Of a stretch of 64,000 bases of DNA, positions 45,796 to 56,235 are shown in pieces (within the stretch, counting starts at the first letter, position 1; the number at the start of each line of letters is the position of its first letter). The position numbers were made by a program, and so were the translations under genes. The stretch spans positions 1,469,001 through 1,533,000 of the forward strand of contig JAUIMM010000719.1 of NCBI GenBank assembly GCA_031769625.1, given 5' to 3'. The notes below the pieces were generated by a model that was not told the origin of the DNA, did not search any database, and was given only the letters and a program-made list of their open reading frames with translations. The stretch is from Taudactylus pleione (Eukaryota > Chordata > Amphibia > Anura > Myobatrachidae).

Positions 45796-46344
45796 GGCCC
45801 TCATTCAGAGCCGTACGCTCTGAGCAGAGCGTACGCTCTGAATGAGGGCCGGGCTCCATTTTCATGGAGCGTCCTCCTGGACGCTCGTATAGCTGTGGGT
45901 CACCACCCACAGGCTATACGAGCGTGCATTGTGTTGGCCGCGATGGTCGAGACCATCGCGACCATCGAAATTGTGAGCCGGAGCCTGAGGTTGAGGTTTT
46001 CAACCGCAAGCTCCGGAGTGATTTTGGCTCTATCAGAGCCAAAATCACTCCCACTGACATCACTAGTGATGTCAGTGGGCCGGCTTTTGACGGGAGGCGT
46101 TCCCGTGGGAACGCCCCCGTCAGGGAGGCACGCCCCCGGCATGCCCACCAAAGGGGGCGTACTGTCAATCAACATTGACAGCACGCCCCCTTTGATCGGA
46201 CACAACGAGCGAAGGACTTTCCTTCGCTCGTCGCGTCTGGCGCATGCGCACGACGGAGCTCCCTCCATCGTGCGCATGCTCAGTCCATAACATCGACCCA
46301 CTTGCGAGCGGACAGCCGCTCGCGAGTGGGTCTGAATCAGGCCC
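45796..46344. mobile_element. Type-1 hairpin-chain MITE, copy D (reverse orientation)
   Basis: TCA flanks both sides (45793-45795, 46345-46347). Ends ggccctcattcagagccg and gggtctgaatcaggccc. Internal hairpins are the same as in A-C but in reverse order. Open frames on both strands in the palindromic body are mirror images and not genes. Confidence 0.9.
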
Positions 46345-46909
46345 TCAGTGTTATCCTATATCACGGATCTAGCTTGTTGTATTTCACAACCCCGCACAGT
46401 TTATAAAACATCTGCTGCATTTGGAGAAGTTTCATCTGTGACTATATACAAAAACTATATGGGGTAAATTTAATAAGAATCGAGTTTGGTCGAGATTGCA
46501 ATCTCGCCTGTTTTTAGGCATGTTTTCCATCTCGCAAATTTACTAAAGGCAAACTCGTGCGGGTTTTTGTGTTGAGTTTGGTTCTCCCACCTGTTTTCTT
46601 GCACGAGATTTAAATCTCGCCATACCTTATTTTCCGCAAACAACAGTACTTTTTAACATGTCAGAAATACAGTCCGCAAATTTACCAAAAAACGAGTTTG
46701 TAAACTCGCCCGTGAAATTGATTATCTCGCGCAAGATTTCCTGATTCCAACAGACGTGCCTGTAAGCTGCGGGTTCTTGCGAGACCACTGTATATTAAGG
46801 GGCAAATGTCAACTTGACGCGAAACTCGCACCTGTTTTTTTCAATTTTACATGTGTTTGTACTTCCAGTACTGAGGACACTCCCAGGCAGACTATAAAAT
46901 GACTGTTTT

Positions 46910-48085
46910 TTGGTTAGGGTTGTAGTGAGTGATTATGGTGTATTTATGAATGGTGGTGTGTTGGGTGTGTGGCTGGGATACCAGAGGCTCTACCAACAGG
47001 CTGATGGGGATTTGGAGCAAGAAACTGAGCAGGCTGAAGTGGTTGTTCAGGTACCATGGAGGCTGCACAGGCAGCATTTTTTTAGGGGGCGTTTGAACCT
47101 GAACGCATTGGCAATGCCGAGGTCATACAGATGTTCAGGCTCAATAGAGCCAACATATTCCATCTGTATGATCTTGTCAAACTGGACCTAGACCCTGAGA
47201 CAGGTTGCTCACGTGTTGTCTCAGGACTGCTCAAGCTTTTGAGTGTGTTGCACTTTATTGCTACAGGAAACTTCCAGTCTGTCACTGGTAGGGTCATTGG
47301 AATTTCCCAGGCCACATTTTTAAGGTATTTAACCCAGGTCATGGCCTCATTTCAGCCTCTGCTCCAAGCCTCAATCTGCTTCCCTAACCAAGAGTCACAC
47401 TAGTATGCAGTCAAGGTAGCTTTTTATGGCATTGCAGGCATGCCAAATGTCCTTGGCGCAATAGACTGTACACACATTGAGCTGAGACCTCCTCGGGATA
47501 GGGCCCATGTGTTTTTAAATAGGCACCTTGCCCATTCGACCAACGTGCAGGTGGTTTGTGATGCAAAACTCAAAATAATGAGTGTTGTAGTCAGCTACCC
47601 TGGCTCATGTCACGATGCCTCTGTCCTCAGTCAGTCATCCCTCCATGACAAATTCGAGGCTGGTCAAATGCCGGAAGGATGGCTGCTGGGTAAGTATTTT
47701 ATTTTTTGTTTTTGTCTAAGTTACCTAGTAATACACACATTGTTCTAAATCTAATTTCTCTCTTCTGACCAATAGGTGACTCTGGCTATGGGTGTTTTCT
47801 TGGTTAATGACTCCACTGTCACTACCAAATTTTCCAGCTGAGCATAAGTATAATGATGCACATAAGTCCACCAGATGTGTAATAGAACGTACTTTTGGTC
47901 TGTTAAAGTCTAGATTCCGTTGTCTAGATAAATCTGGTGGAATTTTATTGTATGTGCCCAATAAAGTGTCAGATATTGTGCTCTGCTGCTGTCTTTTGCA
48001 TAATATGTGTTTGCAGCAGCCTTTAACCGCTGATTATGTGGAGGACAGCCAGCTGGCTTTTTGGACACATCAGGTGACAGTGTGA
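46910..48085 (+). pseudogene. Harbinger transposase-derived DDE nuclease (HARBI1-like), disrupted
   Basis: Read in pieces. QADGDLEQETEQ..RQHFFR is followed, after a frame slip near 47110, by MFRLNRANIFHLYDL and VSGLLKLLSVLHFIATGNFQ. Next come GAIDCTHIELRPP (first catalytic Asp), YPGSCHDASVLSQS (second Asp) and RCVIERTFGLLKSRFRCL (catalytic Glu), so the DDE triad is present. There is a stop at about 47401. An 86-bp intron (47690-47775, GTAAGT...AATAG) restores L-L-G-D-S-G-Y-G at the junction. A second frame slip near 47790 follows. The enzyme normally acts in the nucleus together with the SANT-domain partner. This copy cannot make it intact. Confidence 0.9.
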
Positions 48086-49013
48086 CCACAGAAACTGGAA
48101 GACAGGTGAGGCAGAATCTGATTCAAGAGCATTTTACTGGTAAGTGTCATTCCTCACCTGGTTTATTAAATGTCTCCTATGTTTTATTGTTACAAATTGT
48201 TTTTTTTTATTTTTAAAGTGCTTTTTTGCTGTCCAAGTTTTTGTCCCTTATTCTAATACCTACTTTTTACGTTTTTATGTATTTAATTAGGAATTTGCAT
48301 ATTTGGACAATATGTTTTCTCCATAGAGTTTTATGCTAGCTTGTTTTTAAGGTATGTTTGTAACCTGCTGTTTTGGTCCCCTGAATTTGTTGTGTCTGTG
48401 TTACTCCCATATCCGTGAGCCAACATTGCTGCTTTTACTGTTGTTTGTTATTCTGTTTTGTTGCTCAACCTTTGATGGAACCTGTACCTTTCTCATCTTT
48501 AACCAAAGCTTGATACATATTTCCCCCGTCATTACACCCATGTTGTGATGTCTAAGTAAAAAAAGTCTGCACTTTGGCATTCCAAAAATAGTTTTTATTT
48601 TGGAGTTTTATTCTAATTTCCGGTTGTCAAAAACAACCAACATAACCTATATTGTCATTTGAAATGTATCTTTTTATACAAAACAATCGGCTTGTTTTTT
48701 GGTACAAAAATATTACACAACATCTTTGTTAAATAAACAAACACATATTTGACACAAAAATGGATGAATAAGTGTATTAAAATACATTTGAAACACACAC
48801 AACACCAAAAACAGGACCATCCCCTTTTGATGTTTGGAGGTCGCTTAACATCTCCAAATTTTAAGCAATAATAAAAAAAAATTGCAAATATTTACAAATG
48901 TACATAAGCATAAAATAGAAATTGGCTATTAACAATATTTTTAACATCAGTCTTTTGGTCTAAAAATTAGAATGACCCCTGCCACCCTGACTTGGTTTGC
49001 TGCCACCTCAGGT

Positions 49014-49622
49014 TCACAGTGTGTATCTAGGTGGTGTGTTAATTGGTGTTGGTGCCAGTGAAGTGCTGCTCGAGGTCAGGCTTGGTGTTGTTTCAGGTAA
49101 GCAACCTAACATTTGTGTACCTAAATTTTGCAAAACAGCACCAAACTCACGAAAGGCAGTGGTTTGGTTTGCCATGATGGTATTGAAATGAGTAGTTTGC
49201 CTAGTAGAAAACTCAGATTGTTGTACATGTGCACCCTCAAATCTCACAATTCTCTGTCTTATTTGTTCTAAAGAGTTGGCCATTCGTGTAAGCTCCACCC
49301 TCTGAGCCATCTGGATTTTGATATGCCTATGACCAATTTTGTTTATGGTCTGATTTTGTGAAATGTGCTGTCGCAATAAATCAATTAGTTGTTGTTGACA
49401 TTTGTTGCCAGTATGTGGTTTCTGGCTGTGGTGGTGAAGGTTGAGACACTGGCTGAGCTTGTGGTGACCCTTGAAAAATTGGAGGAGTAGAGGGACTAAA
49501 ATTTGATCCTGGCATCGTTGGTGTTGGAGGTATAATGTTTAATGTAAATGTGTTTTCAGGTTCAGAAAGTCCCTCTTCAGTCAATAAGGTGTCTTCCGGA
49601 GGATAAGGTTGTTCTGGATAAT
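49014..49622 (-). pseudogene. Harbinger SANT/Myb-like partner, exon 3
   Basis: The acceptor ctctcttctag precedes. In phase 1 it reads DYPEQPYPPEDTLLTEEGL..., a Pro/Ser/Thr-rich stretch (PPTPTMPGSNFSPSTPPIF), then after a single frame slip near 49390 (QQLIDLLRQHISQNQTINK...) a coiled-coil-like end with MANSLEQIRQRIVRFE, ending ...PRYTL-stop. The slip makes the gene defective unless it is a sequencing error. Confidence 0.7.
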
Positions 49623-49832
49623 CTAGAAGAGAGTTTTCGGTAAGTTTTTTGAAGTTCACCTTCACATTTCTACTCTTTACCCAGAAGAATAACGTTTTAG
49701 TAGGTATTGTCCTACAAACCTACAAACATGATCCACATTATCTTGGTTTGCACACATTAAAATGCCAAATTAATGAGAATGTTGGGTTTCATTACAAACA
49801 AAATTAATGTTTTGGTAAATAACACCAAACTA

Positions 49833-50027
49833 GGGGGTAAGTTTACTAAAAAGAGAGTTTTTAGAAGTGAGTTTTAAAAGTGATGTTGCCCATAGCAAAC
49901 AATCAGATTCTATTTAACATATAACTAGCACCTTCTAGAAGATAATAGCAAGAATATGAATGGTTGCTATGGGCAACATCACTTTTAAAACTCACTTCTA
50001 AAAACTCTCATTGTAGTAAATTTCCCC
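49833..50027. mobile_element. Small palindromic Harbinger-type MITE inside the Harbinger element
   Basis: Arms gagagtttttagaagtgagt-ttt and aaaactcacttctaaaaact are inverted, as are gtgatgttgcccatagcaa and ttgctatgggcaacatcac. The flanking triplet CTA is duplicated (49830-49832, 50028-50030). Its end gggggtaagtttactaa resembles the host transposon's own end, so it may have been mobilised by the same kind of enzyme. Confidence 0.85.
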
Positions 50028-50844
50028 CTAGCATGGGCCAAAAAATTAGAACACAAAATAACAGGTGCAACATGACATACACAAGACCACAAAACCACAA
50101 AAATATTATGTAGGTTTCACAACATATAAAGCAAATTTATGTAAAAGAGAAGGCACATAGGTTGCAAAATCACCTTTTTTCAGCAATTAAGGTTCGGACA
50201 TTATACAAATGCGTAAACTATGTTTGTAACATACATGTGGATGGCTCATAAAACAAACCACCGCATATCCAAATTTACATAAAAAAAACGACAAAGTCAA
50301 TATATTATATGAACAGGGTAACTAAGTAAAAAAACACAGTTATCCTCTTTAAAATGCGAAATCACAGGTATGATCTAACATTTCAGTACCTAACTAAGTT
50401 GAGAAACCAACACAATACTGCAAATGAAAAGCACCACAAACCTCGCCAGTGTGTTTCCTTGGGCCAAATTCAAAGTACAACATTAAAAACCTTAAAACTG
50501 TTGTTATTTTTTGCAAACATCCAAAAAAAAAGTAAAACCCCCCAAAAAATGAGACCTTAAGCTAACAATGTCCACCTTGAAAAAGTTTGGGTCAAAAAAT
50601 TACTTTACAACTAATAACAATTATGCATATCTTTATCCAAAACAGATCCACAACAACTCACCATTCTGAAGAGGTGAAGAGGGGCCTCCAGAAAACATGG
50701 CGACTTCATCACAAATTGGAGTTGTTGATTGGAGCTGCAAAAACTGGGGGGTCAGTCGCCTCTTTGGGGAGCAGATTTGATGATCCTACAGTAGAACATT
50801 TACATTACTGTGGATCTACACACAACTCCAGCTCCACAACTCAC

Positions 50845-50955
50845 CAGCCTCCTCGGCCTCTTCGTGCTGTTGTGTTATTTGCTCTTGTTGAATCGGCTGT
50901 CGCTGGGGTGTTTGCTGCTCCCTTTGGGGGAGTATTTTTTTACTCTTTTTCTTGG
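50845..50955 (-). CDS. Harbinger SANT/Myb-like partner, exon 2
   Basis: Between acceptor tttaaacaaatag and donor GTGAGTTG on the minus strand, 111 bp. Joined in phase 1 to exon 1 it encodes SKKKSKKILPQREQQTPQRQ and PIQQEQITQQHEEAEEA, a basic then Gln/Glu-rich linker with a plausible nuclear localisation signal (KKKSKK). Open throughout. Confidence 0.7.
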
Positions 50956-51506
50956 CTATTTGTTTAAAAAAAAAAATGCATGATATTTGTATGTGCTAAC
51001 AAGGTACCATAAAACAAAAATTAATGAAAAGGGCTTTAAAGAAATGAAGCAAGTTGCATTATGTGTGTTGCAGGGGTATTTCCTTTAAATTACCTGAAAT
51101 TGTGAACCTGATCTTTGTTTAAATTAATTGTACTTTGGACCATTAATTATATAAAATCATTATGTTGTTAACTCCATTATCTAAATGAACATGTGTGTTT
51201 CACTTATTTTGTGCTTGGTTTTTTAAAGGGTTTTCCAAGAACAAATCCTGGAGGAAATGACAAACATGTTTGAACCCGCCAACTGCAAAATACACTGCAA
51301 GCTGGGTGAAAACAACTAACACAATGCATGTGATTGTAGGGTCCAAATACTTTCTGCAATAATGGTTGCTGTTGGTTACCACACTCAAATTAGTCAATTC
51401 TTTGCAAACAAACTTTAACAGAAAAAACAATCACACTGGACCATTAAGTGAAAAAAAAAAACACTTTTTACATGTTGAAATTAACAAATAAAAAAAAACA
51501 ACTCAC

Positions 51507-52023
51507 AGGTCTGCTTAGCGGCATCGGTGTCACGGACATACGTTTTACGGACAACCTCAGGAGGGATGATCTGCTTGACGGGTTCCTCATGATCTAAATA
51601 AATTGCATCATACAGGGATCCTCCGCCAGTACCACTGGCATACCTCAGCTCATCCGCCATTTTGGCCGTAACATTCCGCTTTATATCAGAAAAACGCTTT
51701 TTGCAGTGGTTGGCATCATGTTTAGCGGGCCCCACTGCATTGACAGCATTCACCACTCTGGCCCAAATAGCAGCTTTATGGCGTGCAGAGGTGCGGACAG
51801 CCAGTCTACCATACAACAAGTGCTGGTGCTTAAGAAACTCAGTGACAAGGGCCATATTCTGATCAAATGTAAATTTCATATTCCTGCCTGATTTTGTCTT
51901 TCCCCTGCGCCATGCATCAACCTCACTCTCCTCACTGCAATAAACATCAGGCTGGGCAAACGTCACCTCCATCCCCTCTATCTTTCCCTGGCTCTCCTGC
52001 TGGGCAGACATCACCATTGCCAC
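51507..52023 (-). CDS. Harbinger SANT/Myb-like DNA-binding partner, exon 1
   Basis: 172 codons plus one base from Met at 52023 to the donor GTGAGTTG. After an acidic leader (EVTFAQPDVYCSEESEVDAW) comes the trihelix/Myb-like domain of about 80 residues: KFTFDQNMALVTEFLKHQHL, then SARHKAAIWARVVNAVNAVG, then HCKKRFSDIKRNVTAKMADE. Regular Trp/Phe and basic residues are spaced as in NAIF1/MSANTD-type domains. In active Harbingers this protein binds the transposon ends and carries the nuclease into the nucleus. The exon is intact and is the best preserved part of the element. Confidence 0.85.
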
Positions 52024-52095
52024 AAAGACACAAATAACACTTAAAAATTAAAAGACTAACGAACACAAAACAAAACCACTACCACTACCTCTATA

Positions 52096-52096
<1 letters not shown>

Positions 52097-52148
<52 letters not shown>

Positions 52149-52206
52149 TGCACACACACACATATACACAAACACACACACGCGCACACACACACACACA
52201 CACACA
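52097..52206. repeat. (CA)n microsatellite
   Basis: About 110 bp of CA dinucleotides with short interruptions (tatacacacacatg, cgcgcaca). It lies just upstream (5') of the SANT-domain gene start within the Harbinger element. Confidence 0.97.
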
Positions 52207-52943
52207 GATGACCACTGACAGGACGAAATTAAAATGACAATAGACAAAAATATAGACACAAAAAAATGAACTAGACTACAAACAGACACAAGACAAAATT
52301 CACTCACCAGTCAACAATCCAAATTACTACCAATATACCACCAACTCCTCACTGTCCCTCTCTTCTCTAACTCCTGCCACAAACCCACAAGGTCCAGACA
52401 TCACAGGGCGAATTTATATTCTGTCTGAACATTCCAAAGCATGTGACCACTTCCACCAATCAAAACTAATATGAAAGGTGGTTTTAAAAGGTATCTGGTG
52501 TTCTCGGGCAAGTAATTACACTTAATTAGACGCAACTGACCGAAATCAGAAAAGAAACCCGCCAAAAAACACATTTCAAACAGAAGAGAGATATCTCCCC
52601 GAGTTAAAGCAAAACTGACCCGAGAAATCTCGATTTGCTTCACCATCGGAAAACTGACTTTCACTTAAACTCGCCTCATAGTAAATTTGCAGAACCAAAA
52701 ATAAAAAACCAGCCCGAGTTTCGGCGATGCAAATCGAGATTTAAAAACAAAAAACTCGACCAAACTCGATACTTAGTAAATTTACCCCTAAGTCTCAATG
52801 GCGCAAAAGTGCTGCTTACACGAACAGCACGCTGCTTAGCTTGTGTGTGGCAAGCACCTTGATACTAATTATACGGGGAGTGAGTACATAACTCTTATAG
52901 ACTAAGTTTATGTCATCTGCAAACTTCAGTAACAAAGTATTAC

Positions 52944-52995
52944 TATTTGCAACATTGCACATCTAAATAGCATGACTGTCCAATGTAGCTGGTCC
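52944..52995 (+). repeat. 52-bp exact direct repeat, copy 1
   Basis: Identical over 52 bp to 55336-55387, starting tatttgcaacattgcacatc and ending ccaatgtagctggtcc. The second copy is followed by a partial duplication of its last 15 bases and then by motif 4. It may be a shared part of two tandem Penelope-like copies or a long duplication. Confidence 0.9.
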
Positions 52996-53364
52996 TAAAA
53001 AACATTAGCTGGGGAGACTGTTATATTGTTTCCAGCTGCTATGATCTAATTAGTGGAGTTTTTTATACAGACGCTGATTATATTGTGTATTTTTTATTCA
53101 TATATTTTTTTATATTATTTTTTTTTTTTTTATCCAAAACTGCTACCTTTAGGGGTTTTTTTTACCCTGCACCTTATTTTATCTTTTTCCTTTTTGAGAA
53201 CACTGTGATTGTTATTATCATTTTTTATTTTCTATGTATTGTTATTGTGAAGTCATATCTATTTGATCTTACATTTTTACACATTAAATTAGTGTTATAT
53301 GTCAACCAGACTACCATGAATTAATATCTGAATACTAATTATTTGACTAGCACAATATCTGGTT

Positions 53365-54428
53365 TAGAATAAACAATATGGATCGTACAGGGCGCAAATA
53401 GAATAAGGATATTTATTAGGTCATATATAAAAGATGATAAAAAGCCCTGACGAAGCCCGCATTTGATTGGACAGGCGAAACGCGTAGGCCACGCCCCTTG
53501 TACGGAACACAACCCGGAAGAGGGAAGCCGACGGTGACATAGACGTGCACACACACCACCGGTAACAATCCCTCTACAGCGGCTGAAGACATCCACCGCC
53601 CCAGCTGCTACATCACGGGACCCACTTAGGACGGGTCTCCAACATCTCCAACAGGACCCGGGAAGTAACCGCAAGGAGGCAGGACACAACACACTAGTAA
53701 AGACCGTTATCATTGTCTTTACCGGCACGGAGGTAGGAGGTGCATGCACCGACTGATGTTTTTTACCAGTCTTTGGGTAATGATTTTTTCTATGATTTTT
53801 TTCTATGTTTCTATACAATAAGGATCCATGAGACACTTATTAAACTGGGATTTTATTATCTACAAATCATTTATTAAAAGACATTCCTGGACTTTTTAAA
53901 TGTTTGCTGCAATCAGCTTGGACTATATTGACTGTATTTACATTACATATCCAACCTGCTAATTTTGTGCGATGAATAGATGAGTGTTTTATTTTAATCT
54001 AATATTGATTTGCGATCATTTATGTTTTGATTCATCCACCTATAAACGGTGACACCGCACCATTGTCAATATTGAAATTCTGACTCCACATAGGAGTAAC
54101 AGAATATCATCATTTTACTCAATGGTTATATTATCTTTATGCTTTGAATTTCAATCCTTGTCTCACTAGGACCATTTTTCTAACATAAATGTAGTTTTTA
54201 ATAATAATTATGTTTATCATCTTTTATATATGACCTAATAAATATCCTTATTCTATTTGCGCCCTGTGCGATTCATATTGTTTATTCTAACTGAGTGGTA
54301 CAGGAAAGCCACAGGTATTTGAGGCAGCATTAGGATATAGAGAATAATTAGACAAACAAGTACCCAATATAAATCATCCCACATATAAGCTTACTGTTTA
54401 AGAGCGCACCGGACCACCTACATACTTT
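53365..54428 (+). mobile_element. Penelope-like insertion with 14-bp duplication and short inverted arms
   Basis: CACAATATCTGGTT is directly repeated on both sides (53351-53364, 54429-54442). A left arm (53366-53441) is the inverse of a right arm (54223-54288), sharing agaataaacaatatg and gaataaggatatttattagg. Motif 2 follows the left arm directly, then about 780 bp without coding capacity. The arrangement of arm, hammerhead, body and arm matches the larger insertion at 25306-27967, with a similar duplication length. Confidence 0.65.
53444..53489 (+). ncRNA. Hammerhead-like RNA motif 2
   Basis: Stem I GCC (53444-53446) pairs with GGC (53487-53489). Core CTGACGA (53447-53453) fits CUGANGA, then an extra A. 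Stem II GCC (53455-53457) pairs with GGC (53474-53476). GAAA is at 53477-53480. Stem III A-C/G-U surrounds GC. U53485-A53486 is the U-H site. All conserved core positions are intact apart from the extra A. It lies at the inner edge of the left arm of the 53365-54428 insertion. Confidence 0.6.
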
Positions 54429-54699
54429 CACAATATCTGGTTATTTTGTTTTGTTTTTGTATACAGAGTGAGGGTTATACAGATACCCTTTTGCTAAATT
54501 GCTGCAGTCTTATTTTAGTAACGGATTAGCTTAGTATAATACACCAATTAGCGCCATCAGATCCTTTTTATCTTCCACATGAGTATATAAGCTCTGGTAT
54601 AGTGCACTTAAGCTCTGTTATTTGTAGATGCCAATAGTCAAGAACTCTTTCACCCATGTACAGTATAAACACTTGTATCTAAAGGAATTATTTATTGTA

Positions 54700-54890
54700 A
54701 TAGATATTTATTTATTATTTATTAACAGTTTCTTATATAGCGCAGCCTATTCCGTTGCGCTTTACAATTGGAAACATTAATAGAACAAAACTGGGTAATA
54801 ACAGACAGACATAGAGGAAGGAAGGCCCTGCTCGCAAGCTTACAATCTATAGGGAAATAGGCATTAATACACAAGGATAGGTTCTATATA
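54700..54890. repeat. Interspersed repeat containing a tatagcgcagc...gcgctttacaattgg core
   Basis: After an ATTT-rich lead (tatttatttattatttattaac), the sequence agtttcttatatagcgcagc ... cgttgcgctttacaattgg ... gctcgcaagcttacaatcta follows. This core resembles a repeat common in frog and fish genomes, as far as I recall. The class is not certain. Confidence 0.5.
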
Positions 54891-55335
54891 TTGCATTTTG
54901 GTCCAGCCAGAATGCAGAGTTTCTTGGTGGCTGCATGATCCAGTCACATAGGAATGTCGGCCAAATGTCAGGAGGATGTGAAAGATATTCATTAGTTGTT
55001 ATGGGCTATTCTACAAGGATCGGCTACCATATGAACTGGCATTGACAATCATTCATCTACCTTTGATTGATGCCCACTGTTTTGTATAATATAATTTATC
55101 ATTTTCATTACATCCCATTACTTCCATTGTTATTACTGGTCGTTATGGCAACCGTAGGTACGATATGTTAATTTTTGTAAGTATTATTATACAATTCAAC
55201 TACATAGAGGTTCCTATCAGTAGTATTGTATACTGAGGGGTCTTTTAACTTTTGCTGTGTTATTCTAAGTGTAGGAATGATGGATTCAATCACTGATGTC
55301 ATTTCCTGTTAATGTCTGATTGGCTGTTCTTACCA

Positions 55336-55387
55336 TATTTGCAACATTGCACATCTAAATAGCATGACTGTCCAATGTAGCTGGTCC
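55336..55387 (+). repeat. 52-bp exact direct repeat, copy 2
   Basis: Exact copy of 52944-52995. The last 15 bases (caatgtagctggtcc) are repeated again immediately after, at 55388-55402. Confidence 0.9.
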
Positions 55388-55720
55388 CAATGTAGCTGGT
55401 CCAAGACACTCTGGATCATGTCTTGATAAAGGTCTATTACAGACCGAAACACATTGACCAGGAGTATGTACAGCCATCTATCATTTTTTAATCTGAGGTA
55501 TGCTATCTCTATTATCCATTTACATGGACTATTTGTTATGTACATTTTGAGTTTATTATTGAGCTATTTTGTTTGCTCATTTGTGACTTTTTTAGCCTCA
55601 TTATTCATGTCCATTTTATGACTTTCATTGCTTCATTTTTGTGGTCTAATGGTTTGGAGTTACTTGAATAAAACATAGATTTTTATACATCACCTGCTTT
55701 GGATGCTTTTGAGTTACTCA
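55388..55720 (+). mobile_element. Penelope-like element fragment with hammerhead-like motif
   Basis: Begins around motif 4 and continues as AT-rich DNA to cttgaataaaacatagattt and tgctttggatgcttttgagt, a possible polyadenylated tail. No coding frame. Its left edge coincides with the 52-bp repeat. Confidence 0.4.
55420..55458 (+). ncRNA. Hammerhead-like RNA motif 4 (mutated core)
   Basis: Stem I GTC (55420-55422) pairs with GAC (55456-55458). Core TTGATAA has two changes from CUGANGA, then the extra A. Stem II GGTCT pairs with AGACC over 5 bp. GAAA is at 55446-55449, then CACAT in place of CGCGT and U-U at the cleavage site. The preserved pairing with a decayed core suggests a dead copy of the same RNA. 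Confidence 0.45.
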
Positions 55721-56062
55721 TGTAGAAATACATTTTAAGTTAAACACATCCTGGATGCGATCACTAAAGAAACCTTTATGGGCGTATCATCATCTGCATT
55801 ACTGTGAGTGGGGTACGCTCATTATTCCTTTCCAATTGATCACTTGTAAAAGAAACCTTGATGTGAGATATGTCTACTTTTTCATAGTGAATAGGGTACG
55901 CATGACTTACTGTTGCAGTGTTTTTCAACCTTTCCAACTCGAGGCAACTACACAAGAGTTTAAAATTGCCAAGGCACACTATCCGGCTATGCGGAGTGCG
56001 TGACTAATGAAAAAACATAAATATTGGCTCTCACATAAAAATATACACATATATTGGCAAGA

Positions 56063-56235
56063 ATAGCAAAAAACCTACACCGTCGAAGTTTTTCCTGCAG
56101 GTGCAGGTTTTTTGCTATTCAAACACTGTAGTTGTGGATTTTTTCTTTTTTTACACACCGGGAGATTTTTATTCTCGCACCTCTAGAGCAAGTGTGATTT
56201 TTCCTAAAATTGTTAATTTTAGGAAAAATCAGCGG
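56063..56235. repeat. Two strong palindromes (probable MITE end region)
   Basis: gaatagcaaaaaacct faces aggttttttgctattc (56065-56120), and gatttttcctaaaatt faces aattttaggaaaaatc with a 3-base loop (56198-56232). A related phrase (gcaaggttttttacctcgct) occurs at 56797-56815, so an element spanning about 56050-56830 is possible. Confidence 0.55.

Larger units (their letters stand above)
46461..52788. mobile_element. Harbinger DNA transposon, near full length (6.3 kb)
   Basis: Ends ggggtaaatttaataagaat...cgagtttggtcgag and their inverse ctcgaccaaactcgat...tagtaaatttacccc. Flanking triplets are TAT (left) and TAA (right), one mutation from a 3-bp duplication. It carries the two genes typical of vertebrate Harbingers: a DDE nuclease on plus and a SANT/Myb-like DNA-binding partner on minus, facing each other. 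A MITE (49833-50027) has inserted between them. Subterminal cgagatt/aatctcg motifs occur repeatedly at both ends (46495-46740, 52560-52760). Confidence 0.92.

Noticed and set aside
50587..50967. 126-codon plus-strand frame
   Set aside because: It is antisense to exon 2 of the SANT-domain gene, which has correct splice sites and phase.
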